Assembly (NCBI GenBank): GCA_003526525.1
Contig: DPVV01000429.1
Location: 2,706 to 16,198, forward strand
DNA length: 13,493 nt
Direction: 5' to 3'
Source of the DNA: Lachnoclostridium phytofermentans
Lineage (GTDB): Bacteria; Bacillota; Clostridia; Lachnospirales; Lachnospiraceae
Made by a program: the position numbers and the translations under genes. Below the pieces are notes generated by a model. It ran no database searches. It worked only from the letters and a program-made list of their open reading frames with translations, and was not told the origin of the DNA. Position 1 is the first letter of the stretch. Every line of letters starts with the position of its first letter. Positions 6,136-12,961 of this stretch are shown piece by piece.

Positions 6136-6266
6136 CAACATTCTACGAATAACGGATATTCCGAAGTTTTAAACGATTCTATGTCGGTTAGGTAAAAACT
6201 TATATTTTAACTTAGAGTTTATACCAACGAATGTTTAGTGAATAGTAAAAGATTCGTAGAATATTG
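6136..6266. repeat. 131-bp segment bounded by 15-bp inverted repeats
   Basis: CAACATTCTACGAAT (6136-6150) and ATTCGTAGAATATTG (6252-6266) are inverted repeats with one mismatch. Inside, GTTAGGTAAAAACT (6187-6200) can pair with AGTTTATACCAAC (near 6219-6231) with a bulge and a mismatch, so the segment can fold as a nested stem. The left repeat begins in a 12-bp palindrome, GTTGATATCAAC. It ends 20 bases before the small ORF and so includes that gene's promoter region. No clear target-site duplication is seen, so a miniature transposon is only one option. Confidence 0.5.
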
Positions 6267-6286
6267 GCAAAAGAATGGAGGTCCTT

Positions 6287-6460
6287 ATGAGTAAACAATA
6301 CCAACAACGTTATGAGAAAGAAAGAGAGAAGCAATTACAATGTTCAAACAAAAATGAAAATTGTTCTAACTCTACAAGTAATGATTCTAACCTTTCAGAC
6401 TGCTCTAATACAACACAAAAGCAAGGAACTAAGAATAATACCAATCAAGAAATAAAATAA
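6287..6460 (+). CDS. Small hydrophilic Asn/Ser/Cys-rich protein, unknown function
   Basis: 57 residues from ATG at 6287. An in-frame ATG at 6275 overlaps the Shine-Dalgarno (GGAGGT, 6277-6282), so it cannot be the start; the 6287 ATG is properly spaced from GGAGG. The N-terminus (MSKQYQQRYEKEREKQLQ) is charged and helix-prone. The rest is low complexity in Asn, Ser, Thr and Gln with Cys at 19, 26 and 39. There is no signal peptide or membrane segment. I do not recognise the family. The excellent ribosome binding site argues it is real. Flanking it are an inverted-repeat segment upstream and a hairpin-rich tail downstream. Confidence 0.65.
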   Translation: MSKQYQQRYEKEREKQLQCSNKNENCSNSTSNDSNLSDCSNTTQKQGTKNNTNQEIK

Positions 6461-6515
6461 GGGAAAGCATGCTTTGCGAGCACTTCCTTGTCATGAACAA
6501 TTAAAAGCGTACTCA

Positions 6516-6535
6516 ACTAACATTTCCATGTTAGT
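6516..6535. other. Perfect 8-bp hairpin downstream of the small gene
   Basis: ACTAACAT and ATGTTAGT pair around TTCC. The following GTTATTC is not a proper U run, so this is at most a weak terminator or a 3' stabilising stem before the stronger terminator at 6566. Confidence 0.4.
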
Positions 6536-6565
6536 GTTATTCATCTTAGCCGGAAAAACTGAATA

Positions 6566-6643
6566 AAAAAGCGGGTGGTTTCGATTATCTCATTTATGGG
6601 AAGCAATTGCTCCAACATAAACTACGAAATACACTCGCTTTTT
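6566..6643. terminator. Large two-way terminator between convergent genes
   Basis: AAAAAGCGGGTG pairs with CACTCGCTTTTT, and after a small internal loop TTTCG pairs with CGAAA. This gives about 17 bp with one G-U that is valid on the plus strand. The loop of about 41 bases holds a further palindrome, AGCAATTGCT. U runs follow on both strands (5 U on plus, 6 on minus). It lies between the stops of the small plus-strand gene and the minus-strand MmcQ gene and can serve both. The stem and loop are larger than in a usual terminator. Confidence 0.7.
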
Positions 6644-6721
6644 ATATATAACTATATAACTTATTCTAACTTCTTTTATAAAAATAGAAAAGTTTCAAAT
6701 TTACTTCTATTTAAATTCTAT

Positions 6722-7099
6722 CTATTTATAGATTTCGAAAAAATCAACCTGTTCTCTTTTCGGAAGAGACTTAATTACTTGAATAAAAGAATGATCAATC
6801 ATATCAAACAAAATCTCTTTGTCTATCTTTGCAATCCATATTGTGTTGCGATATGGTTGTTGAACAGGCGGACAATGATATCCTCTAACAACTACGGAAG
6901 GATACTGTTCTCTATAGAAATCCGCTAAGACCATATCACATTTTAATGTTAACTTATAGTCTTCTGGATTCGGATATAATTCTGCAAAAATCTTCTTTCT
7001 TACTTTGAAAACAATCGGAACTTCTCCAAAAGGATACTCTATGTATGCATCTTTTTTGGTTAAACAATATTCCATAACCTCTTTTGCTGTGGCATTCAT
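6722..7099 (-). CDS. MmcQ/YjbR family protein (DUF419-like)
   Basis: 125 residues, the usual size of the family. It shows the typical line-up: an N-terminal helix, EYPFGE (21-26), a VFKVRKKIFAEL strand pair, LKCD (52-55) and YPSVVVRGYH (66-75), ending with a helix rich in charged residues. The fold resembles double-stranded DNA-binding CyaY-like proteins, but the biochemical role is not settled. The usual NK-HWN block after GYH is replaced here by a CPPVQQPYRNTIW stretch. The start lies 14 bases after the stop of the peptidase gene, with an unusually G-rich ribosome binding region (GGGGGTGGGG), so the two are co-transcribed and perhaps translationally coupled. Confidence 0.8.
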   Translation of the reverse strand: MNATAKEVMEYCLTKKDAYIEYPFGEVPIVFKVRKKIFAELYPNPEDYKLTLKCDMVLADFYREQYPSVVVRGYHCPPVQQPYRNTIWIAKIDKEILFDMIDHSFIQVIKSLPKREQVDFFEIYK

Positions 7100-7113
7100 C
7101 TACCCCACCCCCG

Positions 7114-8562
7114 TCACTGCAATGCGATATAGTTACTTACTAGGTCGTCAATACCTACTGTCGAGTTATGCTTCATTATTTTAATAAATCCTTCTGTAGT
7201 TGCCTGTTTAAACGCATAGGTATCGTAATACTCTCTCATCGCACGAAAAAAAGCTTCTTCTCCCATTCGTTCTCTAAGCTCATATAAGAAATATTGTGCT
7301 TTATAATAGCATGCCATATAGTAAGCATTATTCTGGTACTCCGTTATCCCCTTATTAATTGATATTGGATCCAATTTTAAGTACTTACCTTGAATGGCAT
7401 AGTCCTCTGCCTCCGGCTTCCCCTTTACTTTCTCTAAATATAACCCTACAGCAAAAGTACTAAGTCCCTCATCTAACCAAGCTTCTGTTGTTTCATTATT
7501 TCCTATGATTCCATAAAACCACTGGTGAGCGATTTCATGACTTAGTATTTCTTCATAACTTACTTGCTGATTATCAAGGAAGGCTTCTCTTGGCATATAT
7601 ATCAAACCACTATACTCCATCGCTACATTAATATTGGGCTTTTGTGTAATCATTGCCATTCGAAAAATATCATACGGATAATCGCCAAATACCGTTTCGT
7701 AACAATTGAGTGAATCCATTATTTGCTGCATCGTAGAATCTTTATGTTCTTGGCTCACCACATTTTTTTCAAAATATGCATAAATCTTTATACCATTAAA
7801 CTCATCTTCTATTATTTCATATTGATCTGATATCGCCATACAGATATCTCTTGCGTTTTTATTTTCAAATGTATAAGTCACTGTTTCTTCTTTTACATCT
7901 TTCTTACGCTCAACTCCACCACAAGCAACTACATAATCTTTGGGTACGGTAATTTTCATACGAAAATCCGACATATCATGATAACGCCCGTCGCCAACTA
8001 AACTCATAGGGGTTAGATCCCACCCATTGTCATCGTAAACCGCCATCTGCGGATTAAAAAAGCTAAAGCAATACTGTGTTTTATAATAACCAAAGCGTTC
8101 CACCAAATCAGGTATTAGGAATTTACAACTGATCTGAAATTGAATTGTTTTCCCTGGTGCAAGTGGCTTCTCGGGTACAATTTTTAATAATTGATTATGG
8201 TCTAATACTTCAAAGCTAAGTTCATCTTTCGATAAACTATTTACAGCTAACACTTGAATTCCTTTGGTATTATCGTAAACCTGATATGCATTACCATAAA
8301 TATGAAGGTATAACTCAGAAAGTGATACCCCTTTTTTATTTTGATATGTAATAGTTTCTGAAAAATTTAAAATATGCTCTTTTGTATCCAATGTCCCCTC
8401 AAGTTCATAAAGAGTTCGCCCCTCGTTAAGTGAGTCAGAACTTTTCTCCTTACCTACGCACCCTGTCAGCCAAGCACTTAATATAAAGCAAAGTAAACTT
8501 ATTAGGAAGGCTGACCTCCTTCTCTTATTGCATACCTTACTAATCATATCCCCCTGATTCAT
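7114..8562 (-). CDS. Lipoprotein M1-family (gluzincin) metallopeptidase
   Basis: 482 residues. Basic residues 9-16, a hydrophobic stretch 18-33 and the lipobox LTGC (32-35) predict a lipoprotein on the outer face of the membrane, with Cys35 lipidated. An M1-like beta domain follows. The catalytic domain has an AMEYSG loop (314-319) in place of GAMEN, the zinc motif HEIAHQW (His342, Glu343, His346) and the third ligand Glu365 in WLDEGLSTF at the expected 18-residue gap. It should cleave peptides outside the cell, probably as an aminopeptidase. Start at 8562: GGGAG lies six bases before it, whereas the ATG at codon 6 has a G run only two bases away. It heads an operon with the MmcQ-like gene. 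Confidence 0.88.
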   Translation of the reverse strand: MNQGDMISKVCNKRRRSAFLISLLCFILSAWLTGCVGKEKSSDSLNEGRTLYELEGTLDTKEHILNFSETITYQNKKGVSLSELYLHIYGNAYQVYDNTKGIQVLAVNSLSKDELSFEVLDHNQLLKIVPEKPLAPGKTIQFQISCKFLIPDLVERFGYYKTQYCFSFFNPQMAVYDDNGWDLTPMSLVGDGRYHDMSDFRMKITVPKDYVVACGGVERKKDVKEETVTYTFENKNARDICMAISDQYEIIEDEFNGIKIYAYFEKNVVSQEHKDSTMQQIMDSLNCYETVFGDYPYDIFRMAMITQKPNINVAMEYSGLIYMPREAFLDNQQVSYEEILSHEIAHQWFYGIIGNNETTEAWLDEGLSTFAVGLYLEKVKGKPEAEDYAIQGKYLKLDPISINKGITEYQNNAYYMACYYKAQYFLYELRERMGEEAFFRAMREYYDTYAFKQATTEGFIKIMKHNSTVGIDDLVSNYIALQ

Positions 8563-8591
8563 TTCTTACTCCCACTCTTTCATTCCGAAAT

Positions 8592-8623
8592 ACAAGATGG
8601 ATTGGCAAGCCAATCCATCTTGT
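8592..8623. repeat. 32-bp almost perfect palindrome before the metallopeptidase gene
   Basis: ACAAGATGGATTGGC and GCCAATCCATCTTGT are exact inverted repeats separated by AA. Neither strand has a U run after it, so it is not a standard terminator. It falls in the predicted 5' UTR of the peptidase operon, 30 bases before the start codon and about 95 after the ABC gene stop. It may be a stabilising leader hairpin, an operator, or a terminator that needs help. Confidence 0.55.
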
Positions 8624-8648
8624 CATAAACTAAAATCTCAATAAGCGA

Positions 8649-8677
8649 AGAATATCATATTTACCATAACTTTACAA
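8649..8677 (-). promoter_or_regulatory. Likely promoter of the metallopeptidase-MmcQ operon
   Basis: -35 TTGTAA (8677-8672), 17-base spacer, -10 TATTCT (8654-8649) preceded by TGA, an extended -10. The start near 8642 places the palindrome at 8592-8623 in the 5' UTR. A second, weaker set (TTGCAA, TAAAGT) overlaps upstream. Confidence 0.45.
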
Positions 8678-8717
8678 TATATTGAAGGGAATTGCAACAT
8701 CTTCTGTAAAGTTTATA

Positions 8718-9464
8718 TTATAGTGAATTAAACTTTAGGTTGCAGCTTTGTTTCACTTCTTCTCTCTTTTCTTCATTTATTATTTTATCCTCGATTAGTT
8801 TTTCTTCAACCATTTCTTGTTTTATAAAATTCTCTTTTATTCCACCATCTTGAATCATGTACCCTTTATCGCAAATTTTTTCTATAAATTCTTTCTTGTC
8901 ACTAGTTAATAGAATGGTAATGTTTTGTTTTTTTAACAACCGAAGAATCTTACAAAGTTCACGATGATTTTTATTATTCTCTTTCGAAAATAGCTCATCA
9001 AATATTATGATATCTTGCCGCTCCATGATGGCCTGTGCAATGCTTAACTTTTGCAGCATACGTGTGCTAAACTCTCCGACTTTTGTACGACTCTCAGGTT
9101 TTAATCCAACCGTTTTCATAGCTTCATAGATTTCTCTGTCTTCGACATTTCCATTAATTCCTGCAATATATTTTAAATTTTTGTAACCGTTAAATTCTTT
9201 AATAAATCCCATGGGATGGATAGCAATTCCAACATCTGTTGGAGTTTCACTAAATTTACCCAGTTGTTCTCCTCGAAAATAAACCTTTCCGCTATCTGGT
9301 GTCAGCTCCCCACACAAAATCTGAAATAAAACAGACTTTGCACCATCACCCATATCAAAAAAGCCAATGGTATCTCCCTTTTCTATGTTCATGTTCACGT
9401 TTTGTAAAATGTTTTTACCATCTACCCTTTTTGATATTTTATCTATCTGTATTTCATTACTCAT
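8718..9464 (-). CDS. Orphan ABC-type ATPase with degenerate nucleotide-binding motifs
   Basis: 248 residues with the overall layout of an ABC ATP-binding subunit of the drug/peptide exporter type. The key motifs are altered. The Walker A slot 37-44 reads DMGDGAKS, keeping Lys43 and Ser44 but with the three motif glycines replaced by Asp37, Asp40 and Ala42. The Q-loop glutamine is missing near 83. The signature reads FSTRM (132-136) instead of LSGGM/Q. Walker B FDE (155-157) is kept. The H-loop histidine is Asp189. Residues from about 210 form a charged Glu/Lys/Ile-rich tail. No permease gene is adjacent. It probably binds nucleotide weakly or not at all and may act as a regulator or scaffold. 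The frame is intact, with its own promoter and an AAAGGT ribosome binding site, so it is not a pseudogene. Confidence 0.8.
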   Translation of the reverse strand: MSNEIQIDKISKRVDGKNILQNVNMNIEKGDTIGFFDMGDGAKSVLFQILCGELTPDSGKVYFRGEQLGKFSETPTDVGIAIHPMGFIKEFNGYKNLKYIAGINGNVEDREIYEAMKTVGLKPESRTKVGEFSTRMLQKLSIAQAIMERQDIIIFDELFSKENNKNHRELCKILRLLKKQNITILLTSDKKEFIEKICDKGYMIQDGGIKENFIKQEMVEEKLIEDKIINEEKREEVKQSCNLKFNSL

Positions 9465-9501
9465 AATTATTACCTTTCATTTTTACTGTCAAAAGGGAAT
9501 T

Positions 9502-9530
9502 AGTCTATCACAATTAATAGATCATGTCAA
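9502..9530 (-). promoter_or_regulatory. Promoter of the degenerate ABC gene
   Basis: -35 TTGACA (9530-9525), 17-base spacer, -10 TAGACT (9507-9502) with TGA just before it. The start would be near 9495, 31 bases before the ATG. It is divergent from, and about 85 bases away from, the promoter of the GGDEF pair. Confidence 0.7.
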
Positions 9531-9614
9531 TCCACTTTGGTAAACTATATAGTTCTATTAAAAACCTCTATTCTAATTCTTCTTCAACTTTTTATAATTT
9601 TAATAAACTACCAC

Positions 9615-9643
9615 TTTCCACCAAAATAGTTTTGTGCTATACT
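9615..9643 (+). promoter_or_regulatory. Promoter of the two TPR-GGDEF genes
   Basis: -35 TTTCCA (9615-9620), 17-base spacer, extended -10 TGC-TATACT (9638-9643). The start near 9650 gives a leader of about 58 nt. Confidence 0.55.
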
Positions 9644-9707
9644 AGTGATTAACGTGCGCTTAGCATATTTTTACATTTTTCTGATGTAATGGGGGATTTC
9701 TTTTGTC

Positions 9708-11042
9708 ATGAATTATCAAGAAGAAATTGGATTAATCAATCAAATGGTATTTCAACAATCCGATCAAGACACTTTTGATTATTTTAAGAAACGATTGGCC
9801 GATACGTCTAAGGACTCCGACGCAATTTTACGGGGATTATTCTGCCATGCCCTTGGTACAACTGCTTATAAGGTTGGGTTATATGGACGTGCTATTGATT
9901 ATTTTTTTAACTCACTTGATTGTTATCAGTCTGTTGATAATTCAACTCCCTATAGAGCAGACTTAATATCTTGGGAGACAATTGAAATAGCTTTTGCGCA
10001 CAGTTATATTAATCAAACAAAATTATCAAGAGAATTCTTAGAAAGGGAGTCAGTTCAAAAATCAATAGAGAATAAAAAAATACAACACCACTTACTGCTA
10101 TTAGAAGGTGTACTTGCCTATAAGGAAGACAAGCCTGCTCTCTTCGTTTCAAAGATACAAACATTACTAGAACTTCCTCTGAATCCTTCAACTATACTAA
10201 GAGATTTCAACGAATTTATTCTATTATTTCGCTACAGTATCGCATTAGAAGAATATGAAATTTCTTTAAAAATACTAGATATCTTAACTTCAATTGCAAC
10301 ACAATCTAATCGAATTGACTCACAATGCCAACTTGCGGAATGCAAAGTACTCTATTATAAATCGACTAATGATATAATTTCTTATAAAAATACATTTCTT
10401 GAATTAATATCCTTAACAAATTTAAAAGAGAAAGAATATAAGAAGATGAAAGAAAAGAATATTTATCTGACCGATATTATTTTTCATCAATATGAACAAA
10501 AAGTTAAAACAAACAAGCGGATTGCCAATCTAAAAGAAATTGCCGAGATTGATTCCTTAACAAAATTACCAAATCGTTATCGAATTAATCAATATGGACC
10601 AAGTCAATTTTTAAAGGCTAGAAAAGGGCAGAAAAACCTTGGTGTTTTAATGTTAGACATTGATAATTTTAAACTATACAACGATCAATTTGGTCATTTA
10701 ATCGGAGATAAATATCTTAGTCTACTAGGTAAAGTATTACGAAAACATAGTGACAATGCTTTTGCTGCAAGATTAAGTGGAGATGAATTTCTTGTTATTT
10801 TTTATGACCAAACCAATGAACAGATTAAAGAATATTGTAAAACCATTAGCTCAGAATTAAAAAATTGTGACCAAATAATTATCGATGATCTTCCCTTTGG
10901 GACTCTTACCATAAGTCAAGGCGTTGTGAATGAAATACCGGATTATGATATGACCTGGGAAGATTATGTTCGCCGTGCGGACTACGCTCTATACAAAGGG
11001 AAAAGATCTAATAAAAACCAAATTACCTTTGTTAATGTTTAA
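9708..11042 (+). CDS. TPR-like sensor with GGDEF (SGDEF) domain, probable diguanylate cyclase
   Basis: 444 residues, cytoplasmic, with no membrane segment. Residues 1-240 are helical with weak TPR-like pairs (for example HALGTTAYKVGLYGRAIDYF, 47-66). A coiled coil near 240-278 leads into the GGDEF domain (about 280-444): IDSLTKLPNR (281-290), DIDNFK (317-322) with the metal-binding Asp317, SGDEF (357-361) in the active loop, and ADYALYKGK. The first Gly of the signature is Ser, a change sometimes found in active enzymes. The inhibitory I-site RxxD upstream of the signature is absent (positions 348-351 read SDNA). If active it makes cyclic di-GMP from two GTP. The only candidate ribosome binding site, GGGGGA (9691-9696), is about 11-12 bases from the ATG, longer than usual, so translation may be weak. 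It is the first gene of a two-gene operon. Confidence 0.82.
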   Translation: MNYQEEIGLINQMVFQQSDQDTFDYFKKRLADTSKDSDAILRGLFCHALGTTAYKVGLYGRAIDYFFNSLDCYQSVDNSTPYRADLISWETIEIAFAHSYINQTKLSREFLERESVQKSIENKKIQHHLLLLEGVLAYKEDKPALFVSKIQTLLELPLNPSTILRDFNEFILLFRYSIALEEYEISLKILDILTSIATQSNRIDSQCQLAECKVLYYKSTNDIISYKNTFLELISLTNLKEKEYKKMKEKNIYLTDIIFHQYEQKVKTNKRIANLKEIAEIDSLTKLPNRYRINQYGPSQFLKARKGQKNLGVLMLDIDNFKLYNDQFGHLIGDKYLSLLGKVLRKHSDNAFAARLSGDEFLVIFYDQTNEQIKEYCKTISSELKNCDQIIIDDLPFGTLTISQGVVNEIPDYDMTWEDYVRRADYALYKGKRSNKNQITFVNV

Positions 11043-11063
11043 CCTTAGATTTGGGAGGGAACC

Positions 11064-12686
11064 ATGAAATCTTCTGACATAATAGAAAAATTAATTGAAG
11101 CCTCCAAACAATATGTTTATGTGGATTTGTCCAAATGGATCAAGGCAAACGAGGAACTTCTATCTGCTGCAACAAAGGAGCAAGATGAGATTGCAATCGC
11201 AACCGCTTATTTTTTTATTGGTGAGGCTGAATATTGGCAAAGTAAACTGGATTCAGCGCTGGAGTACTTTTATAAAGTACTTACGATGTCAAAAGAACTA
11301 AAAGATATGGAATTAGAAGGAAAGTGTTGTAATATGATTGGCTCTATTCATTGTAAAAGAAGCAATGAATCAATCGCTATTGATTACTTTCATCAATCCA
11401 TCCACTGTTTAAAGGAAATAAAAAATTATAGTGCACTTAGTTCTACTTATATGAATATGGCATCTGTCTACATAAATTTGGAACAATATGAAAAAGCTCT
11501 TGCGTGTTACAAAACGGCAGATTACTACGATGATCTTGAAAGCAAAGAACATGGTTCTCAAGCAGATGCCGAACTAAATCAACTTATTTTTCATATCAAC
11601 TATGCATTGCTTTATGAGAAATTACAGGATTACGAGAAAGCAACTGAATATTTAGATAATCTTCATACTTATCCAAACAATGAACTCCTTCAAAGTGTAC
11701 AACAATATACTAATGTTGCATATGCTAAGGTTACATATCAAAGACTAAAACAATTACATAAAAATACTACCAATTTAATAGTTTACAGTGAATTTCTTTC
11801 TCTTGTAGAAGTAATTTTATATTACTCCAAAAATATTTTGTATAACGCCGATGTTATTCATGATTACTTAGATATCCTTGATTACTTAATAGACATATCC
11901 GCCTTTTGCTACATAGAGGAAATGCTTCATTTGCTTGAATATACTGCAAAAGAATGTCACAGCAATACCATTACAATAATGGTATATCAGCGGAAGCTAT
12001 CCTACTATGAATCTCTAGGTGATGCAAGAAAAATGGAATCACTCTATGATGATTATTTTCAATTATTACAAAAACGCCATCAAGAGATGGATCGCATCTA
12101 TCAATCTAACTTACTAAGTCATATTAAGATTGAGGAGGATGCACTTATACAACAAAGTAAGGATGCCCAAGTAAAAGAGTTGGAACAACGCTCCTCTTAT
12201 GATTCTCTCACAGGTCTAGCGAATCGTAATTTTCTTAATCTATATGGAGAAAACCAGTTGCGCGAGGCGAGGCAGAATAACGTACCTCTTGGTGTGATCG
12301 TACTTGACGTTGATGAATTTAAATCCTATAACGATACCTATGGACATATTGTAGGAGATTATTGTCTTATGCAGGTTGCAACTTCTATAAGAGAGAATTC
12401 AGGAAATGCTTTCGCTGCTAGATTTGGAGGAGATGAATTCGTTCTAATTTCTTATAATGCAGAAGAAGAAAAGTTAATAAATTTAGCAAAGAGTATTCAA
12501 GAGGACGTGGCAAACAAGCAACTTCCAACCGTAGAAACAATGGTGCAATCTAACATTACCTTAAGTATCGGCTACTATTATAGTGTTCCTAATAAAGAAA
12601 AATGCTTAAATGACTTTATCCGTAATGCAGATAAAGCCCTCTATCGTGCCAAAGATGAAGGAAAAGGTCATATTGTTTCCTATTAA
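11064..12686 (+). CDS. TPR-GGDEF protein, probable diguanylate cyclase (paralogue of preceding gene)
   Basis: 540 residues. TPR-like repeats run through about 42-200 (AYFFIGEAEYWQSKLDSALEY, then units at 87-108, 125-148 and 174-198), a second helical block extends to about 370, then a short coil and the GGDEF domain. Visible motifs are YDSLTGLANRNF (379-390), DVDEFK (415-420), intact GGDEF (455-459) and ADKALYRAKDEGK. The I-site position has no RxxD, so feedback inhibition by c-di-GMP at this site is not expected. The start is 21 bases after the upstream stop with a strong GGGAGGG site, so the two genes form an operon and probably arose by duplication: both share the order TPR, coil, GGDEF, and the phrase NAFAAR before the signature. 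With no membrane or phospho-receiver domain, the TPR part is the likely sensor. Confidence 0.87.
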   Translation: MKSSDIIEKLIEASKQYVYVDLSKWIKANEELLSAATKEQDEIAIATAYFFIGEAEYWQSKLDSALEYFYKVLTMSKELKDMELEGKCCNMIGSIHCKRSNESIAIDYFHQSIHCLKEIKNYSALSSTYMNMASVYINLEQYEKALACYKTADYYDDLESKEHGSQADAELNQLIFHINYALLYEKLQDYEKATEYLDNLHTYPNNELLQSVQQYTNVAYAKVTYQRLKQLHKNTTNLIVYSEFLSLVEVILYYSKNILYNADVIHDYLDILDYLIDISAFCYIEEMLHLLEYTAKECHSNTITIMVYQRKLSYYESLGDARKMESLYDDYFQLLQKRHQEMDRIYQSNLLSHIKIEEDALIQQSKDAQVKELEQRSSYDSLTGLANRNFLNLYGENQLREARQNNVPLGVIVLDVDEFKSYNDTYGHIVGDYCLMQVATSIRENSGNAFAARFGGDEFVLISYNAEEEKLINLAKSIQEDVANKQLPTVETMVQSNITLSIGYYYSVPNKEKCLNDFIRNADKALYRAKDEGKGHIVSY

Positions 12687-12793
12687 ATTCCCCAATCGTT
12701 AAATCTGCCAACAATCTTACAATTTCATCGACTTCTCATAAGTAATATTATCTGAGCTAAAATTGTGTTTAAATAATCGGATTGACGGTGCAA

Positions 12794-12828
12794 AAAACGG
12801 TATCACCCATACAGGGCGATACCGTTTT
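12794..12828. terminator. Terminator after the GGDEF operon, also suited to the minus strand
   Basis: AAAACGGTATC-A-CCC pairs with GGG-C-GATACCGTTTT around ATACA: 14 bp and one mismatch. On the minus strand the mismatch becomes U-G and the U run is six long, whereas the plus strand has only UUUU. It can therefore end both the GGDEF operon and read-through from the CBM3 gene. Confidence 0.8.
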
Positions 12829-12833
12829 AAATT

Positions 12834-12881
12834 AAAAAGGTCTTTCGCTTTATACTATAATAGTATGCAAAAGACCTTTTT
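12834..12881. terminator. Second two-way terminator between convergent genes
   Basis: AAAAAGGTCTTT and AAAGACCTTTTT pair perfectly over 12 bp. The loop contains a further perfect stem, ATACTA/TAGTAT. Both strands end in five U. It is the first terminator met by transcription of the CBM3 gene, 81 bases after its stop. Confidence 0.85.
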
Positions 12882-12961
12882 ATAAAACTCAAAAAAATTC
12901 AGCTTATAGTCGTGATGACTCTTAAATCAAAATACTATCACTCTCCCTAATTAATAAACAA

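Noticed and set aside
6575..6928. Plus-strand 117-codon frame
   Set aside because: It begins within the terminator stem and overlaps the MmcQ-like gene antisense; no family features.
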